Numbered from the stretch's first letter, positions 1 through 11,537 are shown. The stretch is DNA of 60,524 nucleotides from an uncultured Mycoplasmataceae bacterium (GCA_949290735.1 CASESV010000002.1:1-60524); one strand, 5' to 3'. Numbers and translations: made by a program. The notes: generated from the letters alone by a model not told the origin.

Positions 1-386
1 TATAATTTTGGATTTCTCTTGTACTTAATCCTTTTGAATAAAGTGCAATAACTTTTTCGTCAAAATGAGATATATCGGTTTGATATTTTTTAACTAAAGC
101 AGGCTCAAACATTGCATCTTTATCTCTTGGTATTTTAATATCAAACTCCCAAATGATGATTTACCTTTTTATTTGAATATCCTTTCCTGTAATTATTTGA
201 TTTATTTCTTGATGATTGATCCCATTTATCATAACCAAGATGTTCATCCATTTCTGCGTTTAATGAATTTTCAATAATTGTTTTTGATAGATTCTTGAAT
301 AAATCATTAATATCATCCATTGAATCTAATTTTAATGATTTTGCTAATTCTAAATATTTGTTTGCATCAAAATCTTTTCTTGACAT
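1..386 (-). pseudogene. IS256-family (mutator-type) transposase, N-terminal part, frameshifted and cut by window edge
   Basis: The first 81 codons (386 down to 141) carry the N-terminal hallmark of IS256-type DDE transposases: an LNAEMDEHLGYDK segment at about residues 42-54 followed by a NNYRKGYS segment. Translation then stops at a UGA, but the family sequence resumes in another frame below position 150 (EFDIKIPRDKDAMFEP and then a conserved segment ending STREIQNY). The junction AAGTAAATCATCATTTGGG looks like it lost a base in each of two places. The start at 386 has a good ribosome binding site (AAGGAG, 6 bases upstream). The catalytic DDE core lies outside the window. With the frameshift the element is probably immobile unless expressed by programmed frameshifting. 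It sits just downstream of the restriction operon, 78 bases after its last stop codon, so it may mark one edge of a transferred island. Confidence 0.8.
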
Positions 387-464
387 AAAAACTCCTTAAT
401 AAAATTTTACTTTTATTTTAGAGTTTCCCCAAAACTTAATACATTACCTTACCACCATAAATTA

Positions 465-2606
465 TTATTCTTGATTTTTGGATTGTCATTTTATTAATTT
501 TTCACTTTTAGGATACAAAACCATTCAACTAAAAACATCTTCACCTTTATAGTTATTATCATTTTTTTCTAATGATGGCTGTAAATGGTGTATTTGAATA
601 ATTATACTATCTTTAATATTTTTATCTTCATCATGGTCAAATCAATTTTTATCCCCTTTATATTTAATATTATCTTCACTTCTACCTTGAGATAATTGTA
701 CTATTGAATAATCATGCTCTTCTTTTTGATATATAAACTTTCTATCTCTTGGTTGTAAATTATTTTGTGGATCATTAAGAAGTGATATGATTATTCTTGG
801 ATTATTGTATCAAGTATTTACAAGTTTTTTTCAATCATCATCTATATCTAATATTTTTGTTATTTGAGGAAATTCATTAATACAACTTTCTATGTCATTA
901 AAGAATAGTGATTTAAATTTGTATTTTTCATTAAAAGTTACATATTCATTAGAGTCTAAAAGTTTTTCAACTAAATTATTATATTCATTTTTTGTTTCTA
1001 ATAATTTAGAATACCATGGTGTTGCTTGTACAGCACTAGAAAGTATTGTAGCATCCTTTAACGGAACTCTATTTGTTGGTCTTAACTTATTATTTTTAGT
1101 AGCAAATATAGCTCTATCTATTTCTCTAAAATCTCTTTTTTCTTTTTCAGCATCATTTAAAATTTTCATTATATTGTTGTGTATGATTCTTACTTCTTCT
1201 ATGCATTCAAAGATTGCTTTGGTTGTAAATATTTTCATATAATCTAATATTTGGTTTCTGTAACCAAATCATCTTGATCTTTGCAAAAATGTATCAATTG
1301 GTATACTATTTTTAGCTTTATTAGTAAAGAATGTTGTAAGCAAGTTTTCAATTGTTATACCTCTTTCCAATTTTTTTGATCCAATTAAAATGTTTGAAAA
1401 ACTTTCATTTTTATTATTTTCGTCTTCATTTAAGCAAGTGATAGCAGTTCTCTTAATAGAAAAAATTAATTTTTCTAAAAAATCATTGTCTTGTAATAAA
1501 TTTATTCCGTTTAATTGTTTATCAATATTATACTTTTTAATAATTTTTTCAAGTTTATCAATAAATGAAACATAAGATAATTCATTTTTATTTTTAGATT
1601 CTAAATATTCCAAATAATTATGCTTAAAATTTTTTATTTGTTCCTTAATATGTACATGTGTTCATTTTTTTATATTAGTATGTATCATCATGTAAGATCT
1701 AGCATTACTTTTATTTAAATTATTATTTTTGAAATATAAAGCTCAAATTATATAGTAATATATCAAACATTCTTCAAAAATATCTGTCTTACCTCAGTCA
1801 ATATTATTGTCATTTTCATCAATTATCTTAAAATATCTTTCATCACAAAAAACATCAAGACCTTTGTACCCATCTCCTGGTTCTATGCAATATACCCTTC
1901 TAGGCATAAGTGTGTCATTTTTATTTAACATCATTTGTGCATATGGTGTAGCTGTTACTGAAATATAACTCTTATTTACTAAAGTATTAAAAAGTTTATT
2001 TATATTTTCGTGAGTTTTTCTTGTTTTATCATCTTTATCATTTGATACTGATGCATCATCACCTTCATCATCAATAATCAAAAATTTAAATTTTGAAAAT
2101 TGTTCTTTGTTTTTATCTATAAATTGGTGGAAATTAGAAATGTTTCTATGTTCTTTTAAAATAGTAAAAATTAATATTACGTCATTGTCTAATTCATTTT
2201 TAATATCACTAGTAAAATCATGAGTTTTGAAATATTTTTTTGTTTCTTGCTCTCTAAGATCAAAAAGTTTTATTAGATTTCTAAGATCAGAATCGATTGC
2301 AAATGAGTCCTTAATTCTTTTAACTGTTTGATTATGTAATCGGTCTATAGTACTAGTTAATACAACTATTATTTTGTAATTAAAAGGCTGCAGAATTGCA
2401 TTAGCCATAATGGACATAAAATTGACAGTTTTTCCTGATTGAACATGACCAATTAGTAATGCAACTCTATCATTAGCATCCTTGATTTCATCTAAACCTG
2501 ATATTACTGATTTTCCTTTTTTTAATATTTTTTTAATATTTTCTTTAGGAATTTTATCGATGGAATTTAATTTTTCACAAAAAATTTTAATAATATCATT
2601 GTCCAT
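465..2606 (-). CDS. Z1-domain superfamily II helicase-like ATPase of a restriction-modification system
   Basis: 713 residues reading through several UGA codons. It shows SF2-type motifs: Walker A GHVQSGKT (residues 53-60), Walker B-like IIDDEGDD (177-184), SVTATPYA (216-223, motif III) and a motif VI-like QRSRWFGYR (about 442-450). This order and the DDEGDD box match the Z1 domain family, which accompanies GHKL/MORC ATPases, C5-methyltransferases and nucleases in restriction operons (Iyer, Abhiman and Aravind 2008, from memory). It is the last gene of the four-gene operon, starting 2 bases after the stop of the MORC-like gene; GGAG precedes the ATG. The predicted role is ATP-driven remodelling or translocation on DNA that licenses cleavage. 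The family and motifs are clear; the exact mechanism is inference. Confidence 0.85.
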
Positions 2607-2608
2607 AT

Positions 2609-4159
2609 TTACTCCTTATTTTTTAATAATTCGTTTAAAATATTTTGGATTTCAAAAGCATTATCACATATATGATTTTTATGCCTTATTATTGAATAAG
2701 CAATGTACACAAAAAAATGTATAAAATAATCGCGCATATTTTTTTCAAAATTAAATGGTGCGAAAAAATCTAGTCCCCAATTAATTTTTAATAGATAGTA
2801 GTTGTCATCTTTAGGTTCAATACTTAATCATTTTTCGTCTCTATTATTAGTTATAATATCTATTTCAAAAACAAATTCTTTTATTTCATTATATGTTTTG
2901 TAGGAATCATCTTTTATTGTAATCTCTATATTACCATCTTTGTTATTTGTTTTATTTATACAAATATTACTAAGTTTAAGTGTATTGCTATTGTCTTCAA
3001 ATCTTTCCTTTAATTCATTACATATTTTTTTATTAACAAAATCATCTCTAAATAATTCTTTTTTTTGCTTAGATCTTTTTACTTCTCTATAAAAATCAAA
3101 TTCGTTGTGTGATTTTAATTTGTCAAACAAATAATTGATAAAAGTTTCTTCTAAACCATCAGATCAGTTAAAGTCAGTTTTTGTTTGGTTTACGGGAAAA
3201 TCACTTAAATCTAAATAACCTATTATACGCTGTCATTCAAAAGATCCTTGATCCTTAAAAATTTTCTTAGGTTTATAATAGTTATCTTCATCATCACCTC
3301 TTATAGTTCTACCATTTCTAATTAATGTTAATCCAGGCAGTTTTCTTGAACCCGATTCAACAATACCTATTCAACCTTTAATATTATATGATTCGTTTTC
3401 AAAAGTGATTTTATCATCAATATAAATTTTCAATTCATCACCTTTTTGAGAAAAAGCTAATTTTGGTCATTCATATTTCAGTGGTTCAGCATCATATGGA
3501 TTCAAAATTTCTTTATATTTATCTGTAGAACAATCTATCATAACACCTTTTTCAATTAATATTATTCTAATTTCTAGATCATCATGATCAATATCATCTC
3601 TATATTTGGATGATAATTTTTTAGATAAATTTTGTAGTGTATCTTTTTTTATTTTATGGTGCATTTCCTCAATGCAAATCTCTGTTCCATATTCAAAATT
3701 ATACTTTTCAAAATAATCTTCGGGGGAATGATTTATTATGATGGAATTATTTTCGTATTTTTCTAAATTATTTAAATTTATTTCAAGGTTTATTGTTTTA
3801 TTTTCTTCAATGAATTTTGAATTTATTCTAAGAATATTACCAAATCAAAAGGCAGAAGTTTTAAGTCCCATCCCAAATTCATTTCTTGAATGTGTAATTT
3901 TATTCGGCACATTTAATTTCAATACGTCATCTATTTTTGATGGTCTTATACCAAAGCAATTATCAATAAGCATAAGTTTTTTTTCGTCACGATAATACAT
4001 AATAAAAATTTGAGGTTTAATATTTTTGACTTTATAATCCTTATAACTTTGTGTGGCATTATCTATTAATTCAGAAATAGCAGCACTTACTGAATATTGA
4101 ATATTCTTAAATGTTTTGAGAATATTAAGACCTGGTGTAATATCTATTTTTTCAATCAT
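2609..4159 (-). CDS. MORC/MutL-like GHKL (Bergerat-fold) ATPase of a restriction-modification system
   Basis: 516 residues. The N-terminal 110 residues form a clear GHKL ATPase: N box AAISELIDNATQ with E30, D33 and N34 (general base and Mg-binding region), G1 box DNCFGI (66-71), and a lid/G2 box GMGLKTSA (96-103). The remainder is a charged region as long as the S5-like plus C-terminal parts of prokaryotic MORC or paraMORC proteins; I see no nuclease motif in it. The ATG at 4159 is preferred over an in-frame ATG at 4177, because AAGGG lies about 8 bases upstream of it and it leaves only 1 base after the nuclease stop. By analogy with MutL and topoisomerase ATPases it would dimerise on ATP binding and clamp or loop DNA. 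It is the third gene of the operon. Confidence 0.87.
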
Positions 4160-4160
4160 A

Positions 4161-5180
4161 TTATTGTCCCTTATCATGATAGTGATATTTATCTATTTTT
4201 CAATCAAAATTTAATACATCATGTTTATTGTAAAATTTAATTTGCATATTGTTTGTTTTTACCCCAATTATACTAACTAAAAAATATTCTTTATCATTCA
4301 AATCCTCTATAAATTTTTTTTCTTTATCAGACATATAAAATTTATGCTTATGGTCATGTGTACCTTTAATGTCAATATAAATATTACTATTGATTAGAAA
4401 ATCATATGGCTTAAATGATTCTTTTAATTCATTTTCTCATACATATGAATTAATATTATTGCCAATATTTGACTCAATGTATGACTTTTTATGATTTATC
4501 AAATAATCAAAAATAGCTTCAGAATATCTGCCTATTTCTTTTGAAACATTTTCAAATTTTTTTGCATATTTATCTATAGAAGATTGTAAATCAGTTTGAT
4601 CAAATGGGTCAAATTTGGTATTTAACTTTGAATGGAAAATTTCATCATATTTGTTAGAAGAAATATTTTTATATTTGAAACTATTAATATTTAGTAATAT
4701 TTCACATAAATTTAAAGAAAAAAATTGTTTATACTCACCATAAGTTTTATTACTGGCCATAACATAGTTATTTTCTTTACTTTCTAATGTGTAAAAAATA
4801 TTTTTATAATTTATTCATATTGAATTATTTGTTTTAACATTAATATCAAATATTTTCGGTTCATCAAAATAAACAAAACAAAACTGATTTCCTGAGTCAT
4901 ATCAACCGATATATAATATATCTGCTTCATATTTTCACTTCTGACTAATTTGTATTCTTTTTTCATTATTATCTTTAATTCCTGAATTAGTAATTTTTAG
5001 CAATTTAAATTTATATCATTTATTATCTAAAAAAACACTATATGCATCTTTTTCAAGATCATGTTTTAAGTTATCATTTTTTGAAAATAAATTTAATGCA
5101 TTAATCTCTCTACTTTTTAAATTGTTTATTTCATTACTAAGAACAAAATTATCATTGTAATATTCTAAGTATTTATTCAT
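4161..5180 (-). CDS. Putative restriction endonuclease with a PD-(D/E)XK-like C-terminal domain
   Basis: 339 residues. The first roughly 240 residues resemble nothing I recognise. Near the C terminus is PYDF (D260), nine residues, then YIDIKGTH (D270-I-K272). This D-x9-DxK layout fits a PD-(D/E)XK nuclease active site, and IDIKGT resembles the EVKGT core of DUF3883-type and other restriction nucleases. Acidic residues upstream (around 246-251) could supply the helix-borne Glu. The gene overlaps the methyltransferase stop by 8 bases and is followed after 1 base by the MORC-like ATPase start, so it is translationally coupled on both sides. Position and motif together make it the likely cutting subunit. 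Sequence specificity cannot be inferred. It might instead belong to the DUF4420-type PD-(D/E)XK proteins common in these operons. Confidence 0.68.
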
Positions 5181-6420
5181 TTGATACTCCTAAATATTTT
5201 AAGAAATATTTTCTAATAACAAATTCAACAACTTTGACGTTTACTGAATTTCCAAATTGCTTGTATGCTTCGTGATTATTTTTGCATAGTTGAAATTCTT
5301 TTGGAAAACTTTGTAAATTTGCAGTTTCCCTAGGTGTTAAATATCTTCATTTTTTATATTTTTTTGAAAAAATTATTGGGACCTGAACAATAGCTACTAG
5401 TGCTGGGAAGGATCGATTTTTGCTGAAACGCAAACCTGATTGTCTTATTTGTAAATATGCATCTTTAAACTTTGTGTCTGATGCATTTCATTCTAATTTT
5501 CTATATTTTTTAACTTTTCAATTTTTCAATGGTTCATATTTCGCATTCCACTTATCAATAAAATCTTTATTATTTGCATAAAAATGTTTCATGTTATCAC
5601 AATATTTTTTGTACCATTCATATTTTTTATATTTGTCTCTATTAATACCGTTCTTTTTAAGCATTTCATCTAAATAAATAATAGGGATTTTCATTTTCTT
5701 TTTAGAAAAATGATTAACAAATTCCTCTCAGGCTGATAAAATTTTTTGTTCATAATCTGGTAATAAAAATTCCTTTTTATCATCCTCAAAAATATTGATA
5801 TTTCCGATATGATTTTTTATAAAATTATCTATATCATCATTATCATAATATATATTCTTCAGTTTTGTTTTTTCTTTAATTAATGGGATGAAAACTCTTT
5901 CCCTACTTTGCATCAAATTAAACATTTTTGGTGATAAAATTAATGGTGAAGTTTCTAAATCATTGTCTATTAATATATATCCATTTTTTTTAAATGCATC
6001 TAGTATTTGTTTATATGTTTCAAAATTATTATGTCTAACTAAATGCTTAACGTTTTCAAGTAATATAAGATTTGGTTTAGTTTTGTTCACAAATTCAATT
6101 ACTTTGAAAATCAATTGACCTCTCTCTTTATCATTAAAACCTTTTTTTAATCCTGCTGATGAAAAAGGTTGACATGGAAAACCACAAAAAACTATATCTA
6201 ACTTGTTGTCGTTATGATTTTTGAAATCATTCATATCAAAAATCTTTTTACGATCATATCTATAATTTTCTTCATATACTTCTTTACAATATTTATCAAT
6301 CTCTGAAACATAAACTGGTTTTATATTAAAATTAAAATCCTTGCTTATGTTTCTAAAAGCACAATGGAACCCTCCAATTCCTGCAAATAAATCTGCAAAA
6401 TTTATTGTTCTTTTCCTCAT
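5173..6420 (-). CDS. dcm: DNA (cytosine-5)-methyltransferase
   Basis: 415 residues with the full set of C5-methyltransferase motifs: motif I DLFAGIGGF (10-18, SAM binding), motif IV GFPCQPFSSAG with the catalytic Cys83, motif VI LENV (121-124), motif VIII QSRERVF (171-177), motif IX TPRETANLQSFP and motif X QFGNSVNV near the C terminus. The region between motifs VIII and IX, about 140 residues, is the target recognition domain; its site cannot be read by eye. The protein contains four UGA and two UGG tryptophan codons, so it would be truncated in a standard-code host. It is the first gene of the restriction operon: AGAGG precedes the ATG, and a near-consensus promoter lies just upstream. It presumably protects host DNA from the linked nuclease. 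Confidence 0.95.
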
Positions 6421-6448
6421 ATCAACCTCTTTTTAGATACTCTTATGT

Positions 6449-6476
6449 ATTATACATTTTTTAAATGTGGTGTCAC
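6449..6476 (-). promoter_or_regulatory. Promoter of the restriction-modification operon
   Basis: On the minus strand a GTGACA box (6476-6471, five of six matches to TTGACA) is followed after 16 bases by a perfect TATAAT (6454-6449). A transcript would start near 6442 and give a leader of about 20 bases carrying AGAGG before the methyltransferase ATG at 6420. All four genes downstream are coupled with no gap above 2 bases, so this is probably the only promoter of the operon. No controller (C) protein gene or obvious C box was seen. Confidence 0.65.
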
Positions 6477-6707
6477 AAAAAAATATAAATCTTTAAGTTT
6501 TTTTATATTAGTGTAAACTATCAATTTCAAACTTCAAATTTAAAGGTGTTTTTAAGGTTGTATAAAGTAATTATTTTATCCAATGATCCCCTATACGCAG
6601 AAATAAAAATTTGTGAAAATTAATTTTTTGCATTTTTTTAATATATAGTTAATATGTGCATAGTTAATGCATAAATCTTATAAACTAATATTCTCGGTAA
6701 CATTTTT
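6477..6707. other. Non-coding stretch between restriction operon and transposase remnant
   Basis: About 230 bases of AT-rich sequence without a credible ORF, tRNA or hairpin terminator. It probably contains the lost end of the truncated insertion sequence, but I could not find a terminal inverted repeat matching the other side. Confidence 0.4.
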
Positions 6708-7612
6708 TTATTTAATTAAATTAATAATTCAATATAGGTAATCTACTTTTGTATTTGATATCCCATCTGATCATATACTCTTTCTTCTGTCACCATGAAT
6801 TTTAATTGGTAAACCATATTTTTCCACAACATCACTGAACACATTAATATAGTTGTAATTTGTCTCATAATCATCTAATGAAGCAGCAAGCATCATCCCT
6901 GTTGCTCTATCAACAATTGCAAGGATATTAAATGATTTATTTAAGCTTGGTATCCATAAATGATCACAACCATCAACTTCTAAAATCTCACCAAATAAAC
7001 ATAGTTTCTTACATTTTTTACGATGCTTCTTTAATGAATATTCAATTAATGAAATTATTTCTTTTAACTTCTGTTTATTATTAATTTTTTTTGACTTTGT
7101 TTTAATTTTAGTTTTAGTTAATTTATTAGCAAAATGAGAACAAATTCCATTTTCAAGCAACACCCTTCTAATAGTGTCATATGAATATCTTAACTTTGTA
7201 TCATAAACAAAATATTTAAGAGTAAAAGCAATAATATATTCTTGATTATTTTGATTAATATCTATTGCTGTATCATAATATTTTTGTCATTCATGTAAAA
7301 TAATGTCTACATCTTTTTGTGTAATTTTATTTCAAGGAATTTGTTTTGTATTCTATGATTAATAAATTCAATCAATCCCTCATCCGAATCATCAGTATTT
7401 AAGTAATGGGCTATCACTTTTTTAACTTGACTAAAAGATAAATTATATTTATTCATTAACTTATATTTCAATTCTTGTTTATTCTTAAACTTATAAGATA
7501 TTAGTTCATTGTCTTTATTTAAATATTTCAACAGAAAATAATATATCTTAAATCTTCGTTGTGAGAATTCACTCAAATCATTAATTAATTTTTTCTTTTC
7601 CTCTTTTTTCAT
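6708..7612 (-). pseudogene. ISNCY/IS1202-like DDE transposase, frameshifted and 3'-truncated
   Basis: Two frames joined by a one-base loss in a short homopolymer near 7341 give about 300 residues. The N-terminal piece (7612-7307) looks like the helix-turn-helix region. The second piece reads on with an integrase-type core: EVDGCDHLWIP carrying the first catalytic Asp, then IVDRATG and IHGDRRKSIW carrying the probable second Asp. The family sequence then ends abruptly: after about 25 unrelated residues there is a stop at 6708, and the third catalytic acidic residue is missing. Family members are usually longer than 400 residues, so this copy is dead. Assignment to ISNCY/IS1202 rests on the GE-x3-VDGxxHxW style of the core and is tentative. 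With the IS256 fragment it brackets the restriction operon. Confidence 0.7.
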
Positions 7613-7641
7613 AACTCTCTCCTAATACATATATTATTAGG
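7613..7641 (-). promoter_or_regulatory. Hairpin covering the ribosome binding site of the transposase remnant
   Basis: The minus strand reads CCTAATA, a 7-base loop (7634-7628), then TATTAGG, a perfect 7-bp stem whose last bases form the start of the TTAGGAGAG ribosome binding site before the ATG at 7612. Such a stem would hide the site in long read-through transcripts. This is a known strategy by which insertion sequences avoid activation by outside promoters. Here it is a relic because the gene is broken. Confidence 0.4.
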
Positions 7642-7789
7642 AAGAAAAGCTTTATAAATTAATTTTTATAAGAAAGGCACATTTTTACTAAGTATTAGCT
7701 TTACTTCTTAAATAAAATAGTTATATTAATTTCGCTAACATAAATGTTAAAATAGAAAAATTTATGTCATACTTTGTTTAATGTTTCTA

Positions 7790-10700
7790 CTAATATCATG
7801 TGCCATCACTAGTTGATTTAGTATCTTTATTTTTGTAATGCTTAGCATACATTGCAAAAAGTACTATTAATAGAATTAAAACAAGAGCTGTACAAGCAAT
7901 AATTACAGTTCAAAATCAATTTGGAACATCATTTAATCTTAAAACTGGCCCACCATCTAAATCGCTAGAAGTACTTTGATTTTCAATAATTATACCTAAC
8001 GAGGTTATTTTATTTGAATTATTATTTGCACTAATAGTGATGGCTTCATTTGCTAAAACTATATTACCATCATTATTGATTGATATTTTACTATCATCAA
8101 CATTAACCTTGATTGGGTAAAAAATATTTGGAATATCTTGTCCTGGAGTTCAACTTTTATTAGTAACAACTGTTTTAATAAATTGTTCAAATTTACTTGC
8201 TGCAGCAACTTTATCTGTTGGTCATGATTGATCTTGTTCTTTTAATCAATTATTAAAAGCTTTGGAATTGATTTCTGATGATGAAATTAATTGATTAAAG
8301 CTAGGTGTCGGTTTTAAGGTTAAAGTTATATTCTGAGTAATAATATCAATTGCATTACCATTACCTATATACCCATTGAATTTAACAATAAGTGTAATCA
8401 TGTTAAGAGATTTGTTTCCAAACTCTACACTAGTAACAGGATTTGATAAATCTGATGGAAGGTTACTAAAAAACTGAGATGTATTATTGTTTAAATAATT
8501 TTTAATATCGCTTAGTGGATCTAATGTTAAAGATGAATTTGTATACTTATTCTCACTTCAATCACAATAATAAAGAGAATAACCATTATACACATTCTTA
8601 AATAAAGAATCAGTATATTTTATGTTTGATATATTTAATGTAGTAGCAGTGATAATGGATGAAGTATTTAATCCAGTAATAGTGATGTATTTCTCAAGTA
8701 CAGGATTTGTTGTTTCCAAACCATTAGCACCAATATATTTTTTAATTGTTAATTTAAATATTGCTTCCCCATTGACTGGATTTCTGCCATCATCAACTTC
8801 TAAAATATCAATATCAGATTGAGTCAAACTATTAATTGGGTTTTTAATAAAATTATTTTTATTTTGTCATATATAATTCTTAACTTGTTGAGTAGTTATA
8901 TCATTTGCAGACAAACTAGCTCACCCAGCTTCAGATGCTGCAATTGAACTTTTAATAATTGAAGTTTCTTTATTTGTAAAACCAGTAATATCAAAACTAA
9001 ATTCTTTATTAATAACTGATGAATTATAAGAAGCTGGTATAGTAACCTTAACAGTTATCATTGTTGAATTTTTAATAATTACATCGACTATAGTTGTATT
9101 ATTTATGTTTAAAGTTGATGGTAAATTATCAAAAATTTTTGTTTGATTTGTAATAATAAAAGATTGGATTAATGTTTTATTACTTATAACTTCATATGGT
9201 GCTTTTGATGAATCTAAAACTCCTGATGCAGCTATTCCTGATGTTTCTACTGCATTATTAACATTAGTATCTAAATTTAATATTTGTTTGAATCCTTTAA
9301 AAGAAATTTCAAATGTTTGTGGATCAGTTGTATATGTTGAATTTTTAAAACTTCCGATTAATTGAAATTGAACTTTAACTGTACCAGTACTATCATCCTT
9401 GTTTGCAATGGTAATGTTTTGGATGTTGGTATTACTAAAACTTCTTGGCACTGTATTTTCATCAAGATATTGTTGTCAATTATTTTGCATTCAAGTTTTT
9501 AATTGTGCTTCATTTACATTAGATGGGGCAATAGTATTTACTTGATTTGATCCTAGTGATACATTAGCAATATTAACTTGATTACCAGCTATATTTGAAT
9601 CTTGATCAATAGCTAAAGTGTTTGGAATTGGTTTAAAGCCTTTAATAATAACATTATTAAATGTTCTAGAAGCACATGTTGATGTCAATCCATTGTTATT
9701 TCCATATGCTTTAGTAATTGTCATGTTAACAGCTCATTCACCACGTGCATACAAATTTTGTGCTTCGTTTGAATCGAAATTTGTATACACATTTTCCATA
9801 GTTATATCTGTATCACTTCTAAATCTTGAAAATGATTTTTTTAATAATGCATAATCATCTTTTTTTAGTTCACTAATAATTTGATCTCTAGTTGCAACCA
9901 TAGATGTCATATTTTTTAAAATCTCATTAGATGAGATATCAATTTCATTAAGATTAATAAAATTAGTATTGTATGCAAAATTACCATCTGGGGTTACAGT
10001 AACAATACCTTTTTGTTGATAATATCTATTAATTCCTATTATATTAATATTAGTATTTGTAAATGGCCTATTACTTGATGAATAAGTTGGAAATATTCCA
10101 ATACTTCTTTTGGTATGATTTTCACCAAGTGCAGATATTGGAAGCTTAAACACTTTACCTGTTGATGAATTAAATATAAGTCTATTATTGCTATCTGCAA
10201 TAGTATTTATATTACTAGGTGCTAAATTTAATATCATTACTGAATCATAATTATTTTTTGATGTATAGTTATTTCCATAAGCATATAATGTATTATTATA
10301 AATAATAGAATTATAGGTATCAAAATCAATTGATCCGTCACCACCATCTAAAGTAATTTTCTTGGGATTTGTTAATGAATTATCATTAAAATTAAATTCT
10401 ATATGATAAATTCAATGTTCATTATTACTTATATTTCAAAGAAACTCAATATTAACCCCACTGCCACTTTGTCAAAAATAGTAAGCTGCATTTCTATTAC
10501 TTTGTTCTCAATTTGAAAACCAATCAACAACATAATTTCAAGAGTTATATGATTTTACTTCAATATCATTTTTATATGCATTAAAATGAACATAACCATT
10601 TGTATATCGTTTTGCTAAAACTGTGTAAAAATTATTATTTTTAAAAAATGCTGCAACTTTAACATACCTTCCTCTACCTGGATCACTAGCATTTTTTTGT

Positions 10701-11520
10701 ATTTGAAATTTCTTTTCTGAATATCACCCACCACTAAAATCACTAGCAAAAGATGTACTATTTGGTGCTGAGCTTGGTTTAGAACCTAAACCAAAAAATA
10801 AATTTCAAGCGTATAAATTATTAAAAATATCTTCATGCCCTGGAAATATATAGTACCCAAATGAATTATTTTCATTATAATTTTGAATCTTGGTTATTGT
10901 CATATTTTGAAAATTATTTGATATTAGATAACTGTTATCAATTGTTGTACTATAAATATTATTCCCATTATCAGCATTAAATATTCTTATGCCTAATACA
11001 GCACTACTAGACCCTTCAGAAAATTCCTTAGTAAATGTAATAAAAGTATTAGTTGTTTCATCATAGTCAATTTTAATAGATCAACCTGCATCAGACGCAG
11101 GATCACCTGCTCTAACAGTTGTAGTTCATATTATTTGTCCATCATAACCTACATAGTCTCATTTACCTGTGCTGTTATTATGTAATAAATAACCTTTAGG
11201 GCCTATCCCTATTCCATCAGACCTCATTGCTGTATAATTATTATTTGTAACAGTTCCATTCTCATCCCTTACTGGGATCGCATTATTACTATCTAATAGA
11301 TAGTCTCCTTCAATTGCTCCAGCTGCTTTAGGTTGAACACTTCTGTTTTGTAGAGTTTGGTTTTGAATGTTATTAACTTGTTTAACTTCATTTGCTTTAG
11401 ATACATTAAGTCCAGCAAACATTAATAATAGACAAACATTAATAATAGAGATGATGCTACTGCTGTTGAAGAAGCGATAGCTAATCATTTCTTAAACCTT
11501 GAAAGTTTTTTAATTTTCAT
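7790..11520 (-). CDS. Large surface protein with Lipoprotein_17-like repeats and C-terminal membrane anchor; signal peptide disrupted by a 17-bp duplication
   Basis: From the ATG at 11520 (AAGGA upstream) the protein begins MKIKKLSRFKKWLAIASS, a typical signal peptide start, but a stop follows after about 31 codons because 17 bp at 11416-11449 are duplicated. Removing one copy restores one reading frame of 1237 residues whose signal peptide runs on as LLLMFAGLNVSKA. There is no lipobox Cys, so it is a signal-peptide protein rather than a lipoprotein. Residues from about 570 on form several repeats of roughly 110 residues ending in GFK/GFT/GLN motifs, as in the mollicute Lipoprotein-associated domain. 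A transmembrane helix (about 1190-1215) and a short basic tail end the protein. An internal in-frame ATG at 11488 with AAGG upstream could still give a product with an altered hydrophobic N terminus. The likely role is a surface adhesin or antigen. Confidence 0.75.
11416..11449. repeat. Perfect 17-bp tandem repeat (two copies) inside a signal peptide coding region
   Basis: The unit CAAACATTAATAATAGA occurs twice back to back (11416-11432 and 11433-11449). Because 17 is not a multiple of three, two copies throw the surface protein out of frame while one copy restores it exactly. Slipped-strand replication or RecA-independent deletion between the copies would switch the gene on. Confidence 0.95.
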
Positions 11521-11537
11521 TATAATCCTTAGTATTT

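Noticed and set aside
892-1242. Plus-strand ORF opposite the Z1 ATPase gene
   Set aside because: It is an antisense shadow of a gene with clear motifs; hydrophobic composition is a by-product of AT-rich antisense reading.
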